From: Streptomyces sp. TRM70350
GTDB taxonomy: Bacteria; Actinomycetota; Actinomycetes; Streptomycetales; Streptomycetaceae
Direction of reading: 5' to 3'
Assembly: GCF_019219825.1 (NCBI RefSeq)
Contig: NZ_JAHUXH010000047.1
Span: 1-34,610, forward strand
DNA length: 34,610 bases
The notes beneath the pieces were generated by a model. That model was given only the letters and a program-made list of their open reading frames with translations. It made no database searches and was not told the origin of the DNA. The first letter of the stretch is position 1. Each line of letters opens with the position of its first letter. Both the position numbers and the translations under genes were made by a program. Of this stretch, positions 8,284 to 16,594 are shown piece by piece.

Positions 8284-9702
8284 TCAGGCCTTGGCCAGCG
8301 CCTTCTCGCCGTCCTTCTCGCCGCCGACGCGCAGCTCGGGCATCTCGGCGTCGTCGGCCGAAGCCGCGCCACCGCCGCCGTGGCCGTCGTCGAGCAGGGT
8401 CTTCTCGTCGAACGGCAGCCGGCCCGAGAGCACCTCGCCCACCCGCTCCTTGTCGATCTCCTTGGTCCAGGTTCCGATCAGCACGGTGGCGACGGCGTTG
8501 CCCGCGAAGTTGGTCAGGGCGCGGGCCTCGCTCATGAAGCGGTCGATGCCGACGATGAGGCCGATGCCGTCCACCAGGGCGGGCTTGTGGGACTGCAGGC
8601 CGCCCGCGAGGGTGGCGAGGCCCGCGCCCGTGACACCGGCGGCGCCCTTGGAGGCGACCAGCAGGAAGAGCAGCAGCGGGATCTGCTCGCCGATGCCCAT
8701 CGGCGTACCCATGGCGTCGGCGATGAACAGGGACGCCATGGTCATGTAGATCATGGTGCCGTCGAGGTTGAAGGAGTAGCCGGTCGGGACGGTGATGCCG
8801 ACCACCGGCTTGCTGATGCCCAGGTGCTCCATCTTCGCGATGAGCCGCGGCAGCGCGGACTCGGAGGAGGAGGTGGACAGGATCAGCAGGAACTCACGGC
8901 CCAGGTACTTGAAGAACGTGAGGATGTTCAGGCCCGAGACGAACCGCAGCAGCGCGCCGAGCACGATGAAGACGAACAGGACGCAGGTGACGTAGAAGCC
9001 GAGCATCAGCACGGCGAGGCTCTTGAGCGCGTCGAGACCGGCGGAACCGGTGACCGCGGCGATGGCGCCGAAGGCGCCGATCGGGGCCGCCCACATGATC
9101 ATCGCGAGGATACGGAAGACCAGCCGCTGGATGTGCTCGATACCGCGCAGGATCGGCTGTCCGGCCGGGCCCATGGCCTGCAGCGCGAACCCGGCGAGCA
9201 GCGCGATGAGCAGGGCCTGGAGCACCTCGCCGCCGGTGAAGGCGGAGACCATGGTGGTCGGGATGATGCCGAGCAGGAACTCGGTGGTGTCCTTGGCCTC
9301 GGCGCCCACCTGCGCCTGCCCGGTCTCGCGGACGGCGTCGGTGACGGCGAGGCTGGTGCCCGGTTCGAGGATGTTGCCGACGACCAGGCCGATGGCGAGC
9401 GCCACCAGGGACATCGCCAGGAAGTAGACAAGGGCGATACCGCCGACAGCGCCGACCTTGGCGGCCTTCCGTACGGAACCGATGCCGAGCACGATCGTGC
9501 AGAAGATGATCGGCGCGATCATCATCTTGATCAGGCTCACAAAGCCGGTGCCTATGGGCTTCAGCTCGGTGGCGAAGCCCGGCGCGGCCAGGCCCACGGC
9601 GATGCCGAGTGCGACCGCGACGATCACCGCGATGTAGAGATAGTGGGTGCGGTCCCGCTTGGCGCGGGGTGTGGCAGGTGCCGTATCGGCTGCGCTGGTC
9701 AC
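8284..9702 (-). CDS. dctA: C4-dicarboxylate:cation symporter (DAACS family)
   Basis: A 472-residue inner-membrane carrier. A short polar N-terminus (VTSAADTAPATPRAKRDRTHY) is followed by about eight membrane helices and two re-entrant hairpins. Family signatures are the serine-rich hairpin STSSSESALPRL and the substrate or sodium motif GYSFNLDGT. DctA-type members import succinate, fumarate and malate; the glutamate/aspartate branch looks similar, so the substrate is inferred mainly from the neighbouring CitA/DcuS-type two-component system. Start: GTG 9700-9702, with AAGGAGG six nt upstream, beats the upstream ATGs (9726, 9786), which lack ribosome sites. It is divergent from the sensor kinase across 175 bp. 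Confidence 0.88.
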   Translation of the reverse strand: MTSAADTAPATPRAKRDRTHYLYIAVIVAVALGIAVGLAAPGFATELKPIGTGFVSLIKMMIAPIIFCTIVLGIGSVRKAAKVGAVGGIALVYFLAMSLVALAIGLVVGNILEPGTSLAVTDAVRETGQAQVGAEAKDTTEFLLGIIPTTMVSAFTGGEVLQALLIALLAGFALQAMGPAGQPILRGIEHIQRLVFRILAMIMWAAPIGAFGAIAAVTGSAGLDALKSLAVLMLGFYVTCVLFVFIVLGALLRFVSGLNILTFFKYLGREFLLILSTSSSESALPRLIAKMEHLGISKPVVGITVPTGYSFNLDGTMIYMTMASLFIADAMGTPMGIGEQIPLLLFLLVASKGAAGVTGAGLATLAGGLQSHKPALVDGIGLIVGIDRFMSEARALTNFAGNAVATVLIGTWTKEIDKERVGEVLSGRLPFDEKTLLDDGHGGGGAASADDAEMPELRVGGEKDGEKALAKA

Positions 9703-9877
9703 GGCTGCCCTCCTTGACGACGTCATCGGCATCACCGGCGTGCGGCTCACGTCCGGGAGAAACTGTCCGGGGCGTTGCCCGTACATGAACGAATGCCGTG
9801 ACTATCTCCCGAGCTGTGAGGGCGGTCACCCTTCCGTTCATTTAGTTCACGCTGAAGGTCGGGGGCACACTGACGAC
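9703..9877. promoter_or_regulatory. Divergent control region between dctA and the sensor kinase
   Basis: This 175-bp region must hold both promoters. ATGAACG (9785-9791) and CGTTCAT (9835-9841) form a spaced inverted repeat, a candidate pair of response-regulator half-sites. Relatively AT-rich sequence (TTCATTTAGTTCA) lies just upstream of the kinase. No confident -10/-35 pair was found. Confidence 0.35.
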
Positions 9878-11521
9878 ATGCGCATCCGTGTACCGAGACC
9901 CCGCAGCCTGGCCGGTCAGCTGTTCGCCATGCAGGCCGTGCTGATCGCGGTGCTCGTCGCCGGATACGCGCTGTTCACGTACGTCAGCGACCGCAGCCAG
10001 GCGGAGGACGCGGCGGGCCGCCAGGCGATGGCGGTGGCCCGCTCGATCGCCGACTCCCCCTCGGTAGGGGAGGCGATCCGCACCTCCGACCCGACCGCCG
10101 CCCTGCAGCCGTACGCCCTGCGCGTCATGCGCGACACGGACGTCGACTTCGTCACGATCATGAACCCGCGGGGCATCCGCTGGACCCACCCCGACCCGAA
10201 CCAGATCGGCGGGCGCTTCCTGGGCCACATCGAGCCCGCCCTGCGCGGTCAGTCCTTCACCGAGACCTACACGGGCACCCTCGGCCCGTCGGTCCGCGCG
10301 GTCACCCCCGTCCACGACGGCTCGCGCATCGTCGGCCTGGTCAGCGCCGGCATCCGGGTCGAGGCGATCAGCGAGCGGGTACGGGGCCAGCTCACCGCCC
10401 TGATCGGCGCCGCGGGCGGCGCCCTCGTGCTGGGCGCGGTCGGCACGTACGTCGTCAACGCCCGCCTCCGCCGCCACACCCACGGCATGAACGCGGCCGA
10501 GCTGAGCCGGATGCACGACTACCACCAGGCGGCGTTGCACGCGGTGCGTGAGGGGCTGTTGATGCTGGACGGGCAGTACCGGGTGGCGCTGATCAACGAC
10601 GGCGGGCAGGAGCTGCTCGGGGTGACCGGCGGTGTCGTGGGCCGCTCGGTGGCCGAGCTGGGCCTGCCGGGGCCGCTGACGGGCGCGCTGCTGTCCTCGG
10701 AGCCGCGGGTGGACGAGGTGCACCTGACGGCGGACCGGGTGCTGGTGGTGAACACGTCGCCGGTGTCGGGCGGGGAGCGGCGGGGTACGGTCGTCACGCT
10801 CAGGGATGTCACCGAACTCCAGTCGCTGATGGGCGAGCTGGACTCGGAGCGGGGCTTCACGCAGGCGTTGCGGTCGCAGGCGCACGAGGCGGCGAACCGG
10901 TTGCACACGGTGGTGTCCTTGATCGAGCTGGGCCGGGCGGAGGAGGCGGTCGACTTCGCCACCGCGGAACTCGAACTGGCCCAGGCCCTGACCGACCAGG
11001 TGGTCGCGGCGGTGAGCGAGCCGGTCCTGGCGGCCCTGCTGCTCGGCAAGACGGCGCAGGCCAATGAGCGGGGCGTGGAGCTGGTGGTGTCGGAGGACAG
11101 CCGCCTGGACGACGGGCTGCTGCCGCCGTCGCTGCCCGCGCGGGACCTGGTGACCATCCTGGGCAACCTGATCGACAACGCGGTGGACGCGGCGCAGGGC
11201 AGCGTGCGGGCGCGGGTGACGGTGACGGCGTACACGGAGGGCGGTGAGCTGGTCCTGCGGGTGGCGGACACCGGGGAGGGCGTGGATCCGGCGCACGCGG
11301 AGCTGGTCTTCCAGCGGGGCTTCACGACGAAGCAGGCGGGGCCCGGGGGGCGGGGGCTGGGGCTGGCGTTGGTGCGGCAGGCGGTGCACCGGCACGGGGG
11401 GACGCTGTCGGTGGCGGGGGCTGTCGGGGGCGGGGCGGAGTTCGAGGTGCGGTTGCCGTTGGCGGAGGGGGTCGCCGCAGCCGGGGGTGCCGGTGGTACG
11501 GCTGCGGGAGGCCGCGCATGA
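9878..11521 (+). CDS. CitA/DcuS-family sensor histidine kinase
   Basis: A 547-residue membrane kinase. TM1 (about 17-37), an extracytoplasmic PAS/Cache sensor (about 38-170, with the WTHPDPNQIG ligand-loop signature of citrate and C4-dicarboxylate sensors), TM2 (about 172-193), a cytoplasmic PAS (about 208-320), a dimerisation/phosphoacceptor helix with His336 (LRSQAHEAANRLHT), and a HATPase domain (N-box NLIDNAVDAA, G1 VADTGEGVD, G2 GGRGLGLALV). Start ATG 9878 gives a proper Arg-rich cytoplasmic tail before TM1; the Shine-Dalgarno is weak (GAAGG, about 19 nt away). The stop overlaps the regulator start (ATGA). Divergent dctA is the likely target. The ligand is probably a C4-dicarboxylate or citrate. 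Confidence 0.9.
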   Translation: MRIRVPRPRSLAGQLFAMQAVLIAVLVAGYALFTYVSDRSQAEDAAGRQAMAVARSIADSPSVGEAIRTSDPTAALQPYALRVMRDTDVDFVTIMNPRGIRWTHPDPNQIGGRFLGHIEPALRGQSFTETYTGTLGPSVRAVTPVHDGSRIVGLVSAGIRVEAISERVRGQLTALIGAAGGALVLGAVGTYVVNARLRRHTHGMNAAELSRMHDYHQAALHAVREGLLMLDGQYRVALINDGGQELLGVTGGVVGRSVAELGLPGPLTGALLSSEPRVDEVHLTADRVLVVNTSPVSGGERRGTVVTLRDVTELQSLMGELDSERGFTQALRSQAHEAANRLHTVVSLIELGRAEEAVDFATAELELAQALTDQVVAAVSEPVLAALLLGKTAQANERGVELVVSEDSRLDDGLLPPSLPARDLVTILGNLIDNAVDAAQGSVRARVTVTAYTEGGELVLRVADTGEGVDPAHAELVFQRGFTTKQAGPGGRGLGLALVRQAVHRHGGTLSVAGAVGGGAEFEVRLPLAEGVAAAGGAGGTAAGGRA

Positions 11522-12204
11522 CAGTCGAGGAACCGATCCGTGTGCTGGTCGTCGAGGACGATCCCGTGGCCGCGGACGCGCATGTGCTGTACGTCGGCCG
11601 GGTGCCCGGCTTCGTCGCGGTCGGGAAGGCGCACACGGGCGCGGAGGCGCGGCGGGCGCTGGAGCGGACGCCGGTGGATCTGCTGTTGCTGGATCTGCAT
11701 CTGCCGGATGTGCACGGGTTGCAGTTGGCCCGGTCGTTGCGGGCGGCCGGGTATCACGCGGACGTGATAGCGGTGACGTCGGCGCGGGATCTGACGGTGG
11801 TGCGGGAGGGGGTGTCGCTGGGGGTCGTGCAGTACGTGCTGAAGCCGTTCACTTTCGCCACGCTTCGTGATCGCCTGGTGCGCTATGCCGAGTTCCGGGG
11901 AGCGGCCGGGGAGGCCAGCGGTCAGGACGAGGTGGACCGCGCCCTGGCGACGCTGCGGGCGCCGACGCCGGCGGCGCTGCCGAAGGGGTTGAGCGCGCCG
12001 ACGTTGGAGCGGGTGACGGTGGCGCTGCGGAACTGCGGGGAAGGGATGACGGCGACGGGGGTCGCGGAGGCGGTGGGGATTTCGAGGATCACGGCCCGTC
12101 GCTATCTGGAGCATCTGGTGGATGCGGGGAGGGCTGCGCGGAGTCCGCAGTACGGGACGGTGGGGCGGCCGGAGTTGCAGTACCGGTGGGTCAAGGGGCA
12201 GTAG
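11518..12204 (+). CDS. CitB/DcuR-family response regulator
   Basis: A 228-residue partner of the kinase just upstream. The receiver domain spans about 7-125, with phosphoacceptor Asp59 (LLLLDLHLPDVHG), the acidic pair in VVEDD and the conserved Lys in VLKPF. A C-terminal helix-turn-helix (about 165-222: GVAEAVGISRITARRYLEHLV) is typical of the DcuR/CitB group. The start overlaps the kinase stop by 4 nt. It likely activates dctA in response to external dicarboxylate. Its stop directly abuts the stop of the convergent gene at 12205 with no intervening base, so no terminator separates them. Confidence 0.92.
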   Translation: MTVEEPIRVLVVEDDPVAADAHVLYVGRVPGFVAVGKAHTGAEARRALERTPVDLLLLDLHLPDVHGLQLARSLRAAGYHADVIAVTSARDLTVVREGVSLGVVQYVLKPFTFATLRDRLVRYAEFRGAAGEASGQDEVDRALATLRAPTPAALPKGLSAPTLERVTVALRNCGEGMTATGVAEAVGISRITARRYLEHLVDAGRAARSPQYGTVGRPELQYRWVKGQ

Positions 12205-12453
12205 TCAGCGCAACGGCCGGGCGAAGCTGACGACCTGCCGTCCCAGTCCGATGACGATGGCCGCCTCGGCGAGGACGATCAGCCCGGTCGCCGTCTCCCC
12301 CGCGATCCAGTGGACGGCGAGTCCCGCGAGGGGGACGACGCAGAAGGCCAGCAGGCCCACGGCGCACTGAATGGCCTTGCGGGAGCGGCGGCGGGCGTCG
12401 GAGCGGTGGGCGGCCACCTGGGCGGCCCGGGACGCGCCGACCACGTCGCCCAT
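12205..12453 (-). CDS. Small two-helix membrane protein, unknown function
   Basis: 82 residues. A basic N-terminal third (HRSDARRRSRK) is followed by two hydrophobic helices (about 29-53, CAVGLLAFCVVPLAGLAVHW; about 56-76, LIVLAEAAIVIGLG). I recognise no family. Start ATG 12451-12453 has only a G-rich weak ribosome site. It is convergent with the response regulator (stops adjacent) and divergent from the XRE-type gene. The helix pattern supports a real gene, but it is short. Confidence 0.6.
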   Translation of the reverse strand: MGDVVGASRAAQVAAHRSDARRRSRKAIQCAVGLLAFCVVPLAGLAVHWIAGETATGLIVLAEAAIVIGLGRQVVSFARPLR

Positions 12454-12471
12454 CGCACCGCCCCCCGTACC

Positions 12472-12486
12472 GGAACCGTAGGTTCC
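12472..12486. promoter_or_regulatory. GGAACC-N3-GGTTCC palindrome in a divergent spacer
   Basis: A perfect inverted repeat, GGAACC (12472-12477) and GGTTCC (12481-12486), in the 92-bp gap between the small membrane protein and the XRE-type regulator. It is a plausible autoregulatory operator; no strong promoter boxes are seen. Confidence 0.4.
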
Positions 12487-12545
12487 TACAATCCGTGATC
12501 CTGTCCGAACAGCCCGTAGTCACCACCCCTCTACCCCCCTAGCTT

Positions 12546-13274
12546 GTGCCCGTGCGCCAACCCCCAGCCCAACCGAACCAGCCCACCCCGCCCACCCCAC
12601 CGTTCAACGCCCCCGCCGCCCGCCGGCTCCGTGCCGCCCTCGGCATGGGCCCCGAGCATGTCGCCTACGGCATGCGTGCCTCGTACGGACTGCCGTACGT
12701 CACCCCGGACCTCGTCATCGCCTGGGAACGCGGGGTCACCCACCCCAGCAGCCCCGAGCTCACCGCCCTCGCAGGCGTCCTGTGGTGCTCCCCCGGTGAA
12801 CTCATCGGACGCCCCCGCACCCTCCGCGAGCACCGCATCTCCCGCGGTCTCGCCCCGGAGGACGTCGCCCGCGGCGTCGGCCTCGAACTCGCCGCCTACC
12901 TGCGGATGGAGGAGAGCGACAGCTGGCGCGGCAACGAGCGGCAGTCCGCCGCGCTCGCCGGCATCCTCGACCTCGGCCTGCCCGACTTCGTCACCGTCAC
13001 CGGCCGCGAGGCGAGACTCGCCGACCTGCTGCGCAGCGCCGTGACCACCCGCTGGCAGGCCTACGTCCGTCCGGTGAGCAAAACGGTGCCCCTGGACCGC
13101 GGCGTCCTGGAGGTCGTACTCCAGGAACTGCACAACGAGTACCAGGGGCAGATGGTCGCCACCCTCAGCTGGGGCGGCGGCAGCCGGGAATCCAGCGACA
13201 ACGGCCGCGACTTCCTCGACCGGATCATCGACCACTTCTGGACGACCGTCGAGAGCACCGTCCAGGGCTGCTAG
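12546..13274 (+). CDS. XRE-type helix-turn-helix DNA-binding protein
   Basis: 242 residues. A Pro-rich N-terminus (1-24) precedes two helix-turn-helix-like segments: residues about 25-75 (AARRLRAALGMG... LVIAWERGVTHPSSPELTALAGVL) and about 92-140 (LREHRISRGLAPEDVARGVGLELAAYLRME). The rest (about 150-242) is an alpha-helical domain of unknown role. No ribosome site precedes GTG 12546 or the next in-frame GTG 12552, so the start is uncertain and could be leaderless. The stop shares a CTAG with the stop of convergent pfkA. The target is unknown. Confidence 0.72.
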   Translation: MPVRQPPAQPNQPTPPTPPFNAPAARRLRAALGMGPEHVAYGMRASYGLPYVTPDLVIAWERGVTHPSSPELTALAGVLWCSPGELIGRPRTLREHRISRGLAPEDVARGVGLELAAYLRMEESDSWRGNERQSAALAGILDLGLPDFVTVTGREARLADLLRSAVTTRWQAYVRPVSKTVPLDRGVLEVVLQELHNEYQGQMVATLSWGGGSRESSDNGRDFLDRIIDHFWTTVESTVQGC

Positions 13275-14296
13275 AACACCGACTCGGCCTCGTCCATCCG
13301 GTCCTTCGGCACCGTCTTCAGCTCGGTGACCGCCTCCGCCAACGGCACCATCAGGATGTCCGTGCCCCGCAGCGCGGTCATCCGCCCGAACTCCCCGCGG
13401 TGCGCCGCCTCCACCGCGTGCCAGCCGAAGCGGGTCGCGAGCACCCGGTCGTACGGCGTCGGCGTCCCGCCGCGCTGGACGTGGCCGAGAATGACCGGCT
13501 TGGCCTCCTTGCCGAGGCGGCGCTCCAGCTCGTACGCCAGTGCCGTGCCGATGCCCCGGAAGCGCTCGTGCCCGTACTGGTCGATCTCGCCCTTGCCGTA
13601 GTCCATGGTGCCCTCGGCGGGGTGGGCGCCCTCGGCGACGCAGATGACGGCGAACTTCTTGCCGCGCGCGAACCGCTCCTCGACCATCTTGACGAGATCG
13701 GCGGGGTCGAACGGCCGCTCGGGCAGGCAGATGCCGTGCGCACCCGCCGCCATGCCGGACTCCAGCGCGATCCAGCCCGCGTGGCGGCCCATGACCTCCA
13801 CCACCATCACCCGCTGGTGGGACTCGGCCGTGGTCTTCAGGCGGTCCATCGCCTCCGTGGCGACGCCCACGGCCGTGTCGAAGCCGAACGTCCTGTCCGT
13901 GGACGAGATGTCGTTGTCGATCGTCTTCGGGACGCCGACCACCGGCAGCCCCGCGTCCGACAGCATGCGGGCCGCCGTCAGCGTGCCCTCGCCGCCGATC
14001 GGGATCAGCGCGTCGATGCCGAAGTCACGGATCATGTCGGAGGCGTTCTCGCAGGCCTCGCGCAGCCGGTCCCGCTCCAGCCGGGAGGAGCCGAGGATGG
14101 TGCCGCCGCGTGCCAGGATGCCGCTGACCGAGTCGAGGTCGAGGCTGCGGTAGCGGCCGTCCAGCAGGCCCGAGTAACCGTCCTCGAAGCCGATCACCTC
14201 GTCGCCGTACTGCGCGACCGCTCGGTGCACGACCGACCGGATCACGGCGTTCAGGCCGGGGCAGTCGCCGCCTGCGGTGAGAACTCCGATACGCAT
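13271..14296 (-). CDS. pfkA: 6-phosphofructokinase, ATP-dependent by motif
   Basis: A 341-residue glycolytic enzyme that phosphorylates fructose-6-phosphate at C1. Conserved features: GGDCPGLN (9-16), the nucleotide motif GGEGT (101-105), the catalytic PKTIDND (123-129, base Asp127) and the substrate segment EVMGRHAGW. Gly at the second-last position of GGEG is the ATP type (PPi enzymes have Asp there), while Lys124 in PKTIDND is otherwise typical of PPi enzymes. This mixed signature is known from actinobacterial group III ATP enzymes. Start ATG 14296 has AGGAG ten nt upstream. It is divergent from pta and overlaps the XRE-type gene tail-to-tail by 4 bp. The C-terminus lacks the extra allosteric half of eukaryotic enzymes. 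Confidence 0.95.
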   Translation of the reverse strand: MRIGVLTAGGDCPGLNAVIRSVVHRAVAQYGDEVIGFEDGYSGLLDGRYRSLDLDSVSGILARGGTILGSSRLERDRLREACENASDMIRDFGIDALIPIGGEGTLTAARMLSDAGLPVVGVPKTIDNDISSTDRTFGFDTAVGVATEAMDRLKTTAESHQRVMVVEVMGRHAGWIALESGMAAGAHGICLPERPFDPADLVKMVEERFARGKKFAVICVAEGAHPAEGTMDYGKGEIDQYGHERFRGIGTALAYELERRLGKEAKPVILGHVQRGGTPTPYDRVLATRFGWHAVEAAHRGEFGRMTALRGTDILMVPLAEAVTELKTVPKDRMDEAESVF

Positions 14297-14390
14297 CGTG
14301 CTGTGTCTCCTGCTCGCTGTGGATACCGGTGAGCCACTCCCGATTGTTTCACGTCCCTCAGGCGCTCAGCACGACGACACCTGGACGGGC

Positions 14391-14419
14391 GCCTTAGCTA
14401 TGTCGAGAGGTATTGTCAA
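14391..14419 (-). promoter_or_regulatory. Candidate pfkA promoter
   Basis: On the minus strand a perfect TTGACA (14414-14419) is 17 bp from TAAGGC (14391-14396), giving a leader of about 88 nt to the pfkA ATG. The same AT-richer patch probably holds the pta promoter on the other strand, so the two may compete. The remainder of the 207-bp spacer shows nothing else clear. Confidence 0.6.
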
Positions 14420-14503
14420 GAGGGTTCCGCTCACCCTGGTGGGCGATTTTTGCGGCCCCCTCCCTCCCCCATCCTCCCCCTCGAGACGAAACGGAGAGCA
14501 CGC

Positions 14504-16594
14504 GTGACGCGCAGCGTGTACGTGACCGGTATCGACCGCGGCGACGGCCGCCAGGTCGTCGAACTGGGGGTCATGGAGCTCCTGACCCGCCAGGTCGACC
14601 GGGTGGGCGTCTTCCGTCCCCTCGTCCACGACGGCCCCGACCGCCTCTTCGAGCTGCTGCGCGCCCGCTACCGGCTGTCGCAGGACCCGGCCACCGTCTA
14701 CGGCATGGACCACCAGGAGGCCTCCACGCTGCAGGCCGAACGGGGGACGGACGAGCTGGTGTCCACGCTCGTCACCCGGTTCCACCTGGTCGCGCGGGAC
14801 TACGACGTCGTCCTGGTCCTCGGCACCGACTACGCCGACACCCAGTTCCCGGACGAGCTGGCCCTCAACGCCCGGCTCGCCAACGAGTTCGGCGCGTCCG
14901 TGATCCCGGTGGTGGGCGGGCGGAAGCAGACCACCGGGTCCGTGCTCGCCGAGACGCGCAACGCCTACCGGGCGTACGACGGGCTCGGCTGCGACGTCCT
15001 GGCCATGGTCGCCAACCGGGTCGCCCGCGAGGACCGCGACGAGATCGCCGACCGGCTCGCCACCCGGCTGCCCGTGCCGTGTTACGTCCTGCCCGACGAG
15101 CCCGCCCTGTCCGCCCCGACGGTCGCCCAGATCGCCCAGACCCTCGGCGCCAAGGTGCTCCTCGGCGACGACTCGGGGCTGGCGCGGGACGCGCTCGGGT
15201 TCGTCTTCGGCGGGGCCATGCTGCCGAACTTCCTGGGCGCCCTGACCCCGGGCTGCCTGGTCATCACCCCGGGCGACCGCGCCGACATCGTCGTCGGCTC
15301 GCTCGCCGCGCACAGCGCGGGCACCCCGCCCATAGCCGGTGTGGTGCTGACCCTGAACGAGGTGCCGAACGACGACATCCTCACCCTCGCCGCCCGCCTC
15401 GCCCCGGGCACCCCGGTGCTCTCGGTGCCCGGCAACAGCTTCCCCACCGCTGAACAGCTGTTCTCCCTGGAGGGCAAGCTCAACGCGGCCACCCCGCGCA
15501 AGGCGGAGACCGCGCTCGGGCTGTTCGAGCGGTACGTCGAGACCGGCGAGCTGCTCAAGCGGGTGAGCGCGCCGAGCAGCGACCGGGTGACGCCGATGAT
15601 GTTCGAGCACAAGCTGCTGGAGCAGGCCCGCTCGGACCGGCGGCGGGTGGTACTGCCGGAGGGCACCGAGGAGCGGGTGCTGCACGCCACCGAGGTGCTG
15701 CTGCGCCGGGGCGTGTGCGATCTGACGCTGCTCGGTCCCGTCGACCAGATCCGCAAGAAGGCCGCCGACCTCGGTATCGACCTCGGCGACTCCCAGCTGA
15801 TCGACCCGGCCACCAGCGAGCTGCGCGACGCCTTCGCCGAGCAGTACGCCGCCCTGCGCGCCCACAAGGGCGTGACCGTCGAGCTGGCGTACGACGTCGT
15901 CTCCGACGTCAACTACTTCGGCACCCTGATGGTCCAGGAGGGCCTCGCCGACGGCATGGTGTCGGGGTCCGTGCACTCCACGGCCGCCACCATCCGCCCG
16001 GCCTTCGAGATCATCAAGACCAAGCCGGACGCCTCCATCGTGTCGTCCGTGTTCTTCATGTGCCTCGCGGACAAGGTGCTCGTCTACGGCGACTGCGCGG
16101 TCAACCCCGACCCGGACGCCGAGCAGTTGGCCGACATCGCCGTCCAGTCGGCGTCCACCGCCGCGCAGTTCGGTGTGGAGCCGCGGATCGCGATGCTGTC
16201 GTACTCGACCGGTACGTCGGGGTCGGGTGCCGACGTCGACAAGGTGCGCGAGGCGACCGAGCTGGTGCGCACGCGCCGGCCGGATCTGAAGATCGAGGGG
16301 CCGATCCAGTACGACGCCGCCGTGGAGCCGAGCGTCGCCGCGACCAAGCTGCCGGGCTCCGAGGTCGCCGGGCAGGCCAGCGTGCTGATCTTCCCCGACC
16401 TCAACACCGGCAACAACACCTACAAGGCCGTGCAGCGCTCGGCCGGCGCGATCGCGGTCGGGCCGGTGCTGCAGGGCCTGCGCAAGCCGGTCAACGACCT
16501 GTCCCGCGGCGCGCTCGTCCAGGACATCGTCAACACCGTCGCCATCACGGCGATCCAGGCCCAGTTCCCCAGCGAGAAGGCATCCCAGCTGTGA
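14504..16594 (+). CDS. pta: Phosphate acetyltransferase (long form)
   Basis: Interconverts acetyl-CoA and acetyl phosphate. The 696 residues comprise an N-terminal P-loop-like domain (about 1-210; the nucleotide loop is degenerate, GIDRGDGRQ with no GKT), a DRTGG-type regulatory domain (about 215-325) and the PTA/PTB catalytic domain (about 365-690, from FEHKLLEQARSDRRRVVLPEG to VNTVAITAIQ). Length matches the long, regulated class of enterobacteria and actinobacteria rather than the 330-residue short form. Start GTG 14504 follows GGAGA at 8-9 nt; an ATG at 14450 adds a Pro-rich extension across the leader. The stop overlaps ackA by 4 nt (GTGA), so stoichiometric coupling is expected. Confidence 0.95.
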   Translation: MTRSVYVTGIDRGDGRQVVELGVMELLTRQVDRVGVFRPLVHDGPDRLFELLRARYRLSQDPATVYGMDHQEASTLQAERGTDELVSTLVTRFHLVARDYDVVLVLGTDYADTQFPDELALNARLANEFGASVIPVVGGRKQTTGSVLAETRNAYRAYDGLGCDVLAMVANRVAREDRDEIADRLATRLPVPCYVLPDEPALSAPTVAQIAQTLGAKVLLGDDSGLARDALGFVFGGAMLPNFLGALTPGCLVITPGDRADIVVGSLAAHSAGTPPIAGVVLTLNEVPNDDILTLAARLAPGTPVLSVPGNSFPTAEQLFSLEGKLNAATPRKAETALGLFERYVETGELLKRVSAPSSDRVTPMMFEHKLLEQARSDRRRVVLPEGTEERVLHATEVLLRRGVCDLTLLGPVDQIRKKAADLGIDLGDSQLIDPATSELRDAFAEQYAALRAHKGVTVELAYDVVSDVNYFGTLMVQEGLADGMVSGSVHSTAATIRPAFEIIKTKPDASIVSSVFFMCLADKVLVYGDCAVNPDPDAEQLADIAVQSASTAAQFGVEPRIAMLSYSTGTSGSGADVDKVREATELVRTRRPDLKIEGPIQYDAAVEPSVAATKLPGSEVAGQASVLIFPDLNTGNNTYKAVQRSAGAIAVGPVLQGLRKPVNDLSRGALVQDIVNTVAITAIQAQFPSEKASQL

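Noticed and set aside
8218..9717. 499-codon plus-strand frame antisense to dctA
   Set aside because: Asp/Glu/Gly/His/Gln-rich composition is the mirror of a membrane protein; dctA on the minus strand has all family motifs.
9842..11395. 517-codon minus-strand frame antisense to the sensor kinase
   Set aside because: His/Arg/Gln/Pro-rich shadow of the kinase with no domain or ribosome site.
12531..13235. Minus-strand frame opposite the XRE-type gene
   Set aside because: Gly/Ala/Val/Asp shadow composition; the plus-strand frame has two clear helix-turn-helix segments.
15715..16590. Arg/Pro-rich upstream extension of the ackA frame inside pta
   Set aside because: The region is fully coded by pta in another frame; AckA identity begins precisely at GTG 16591.
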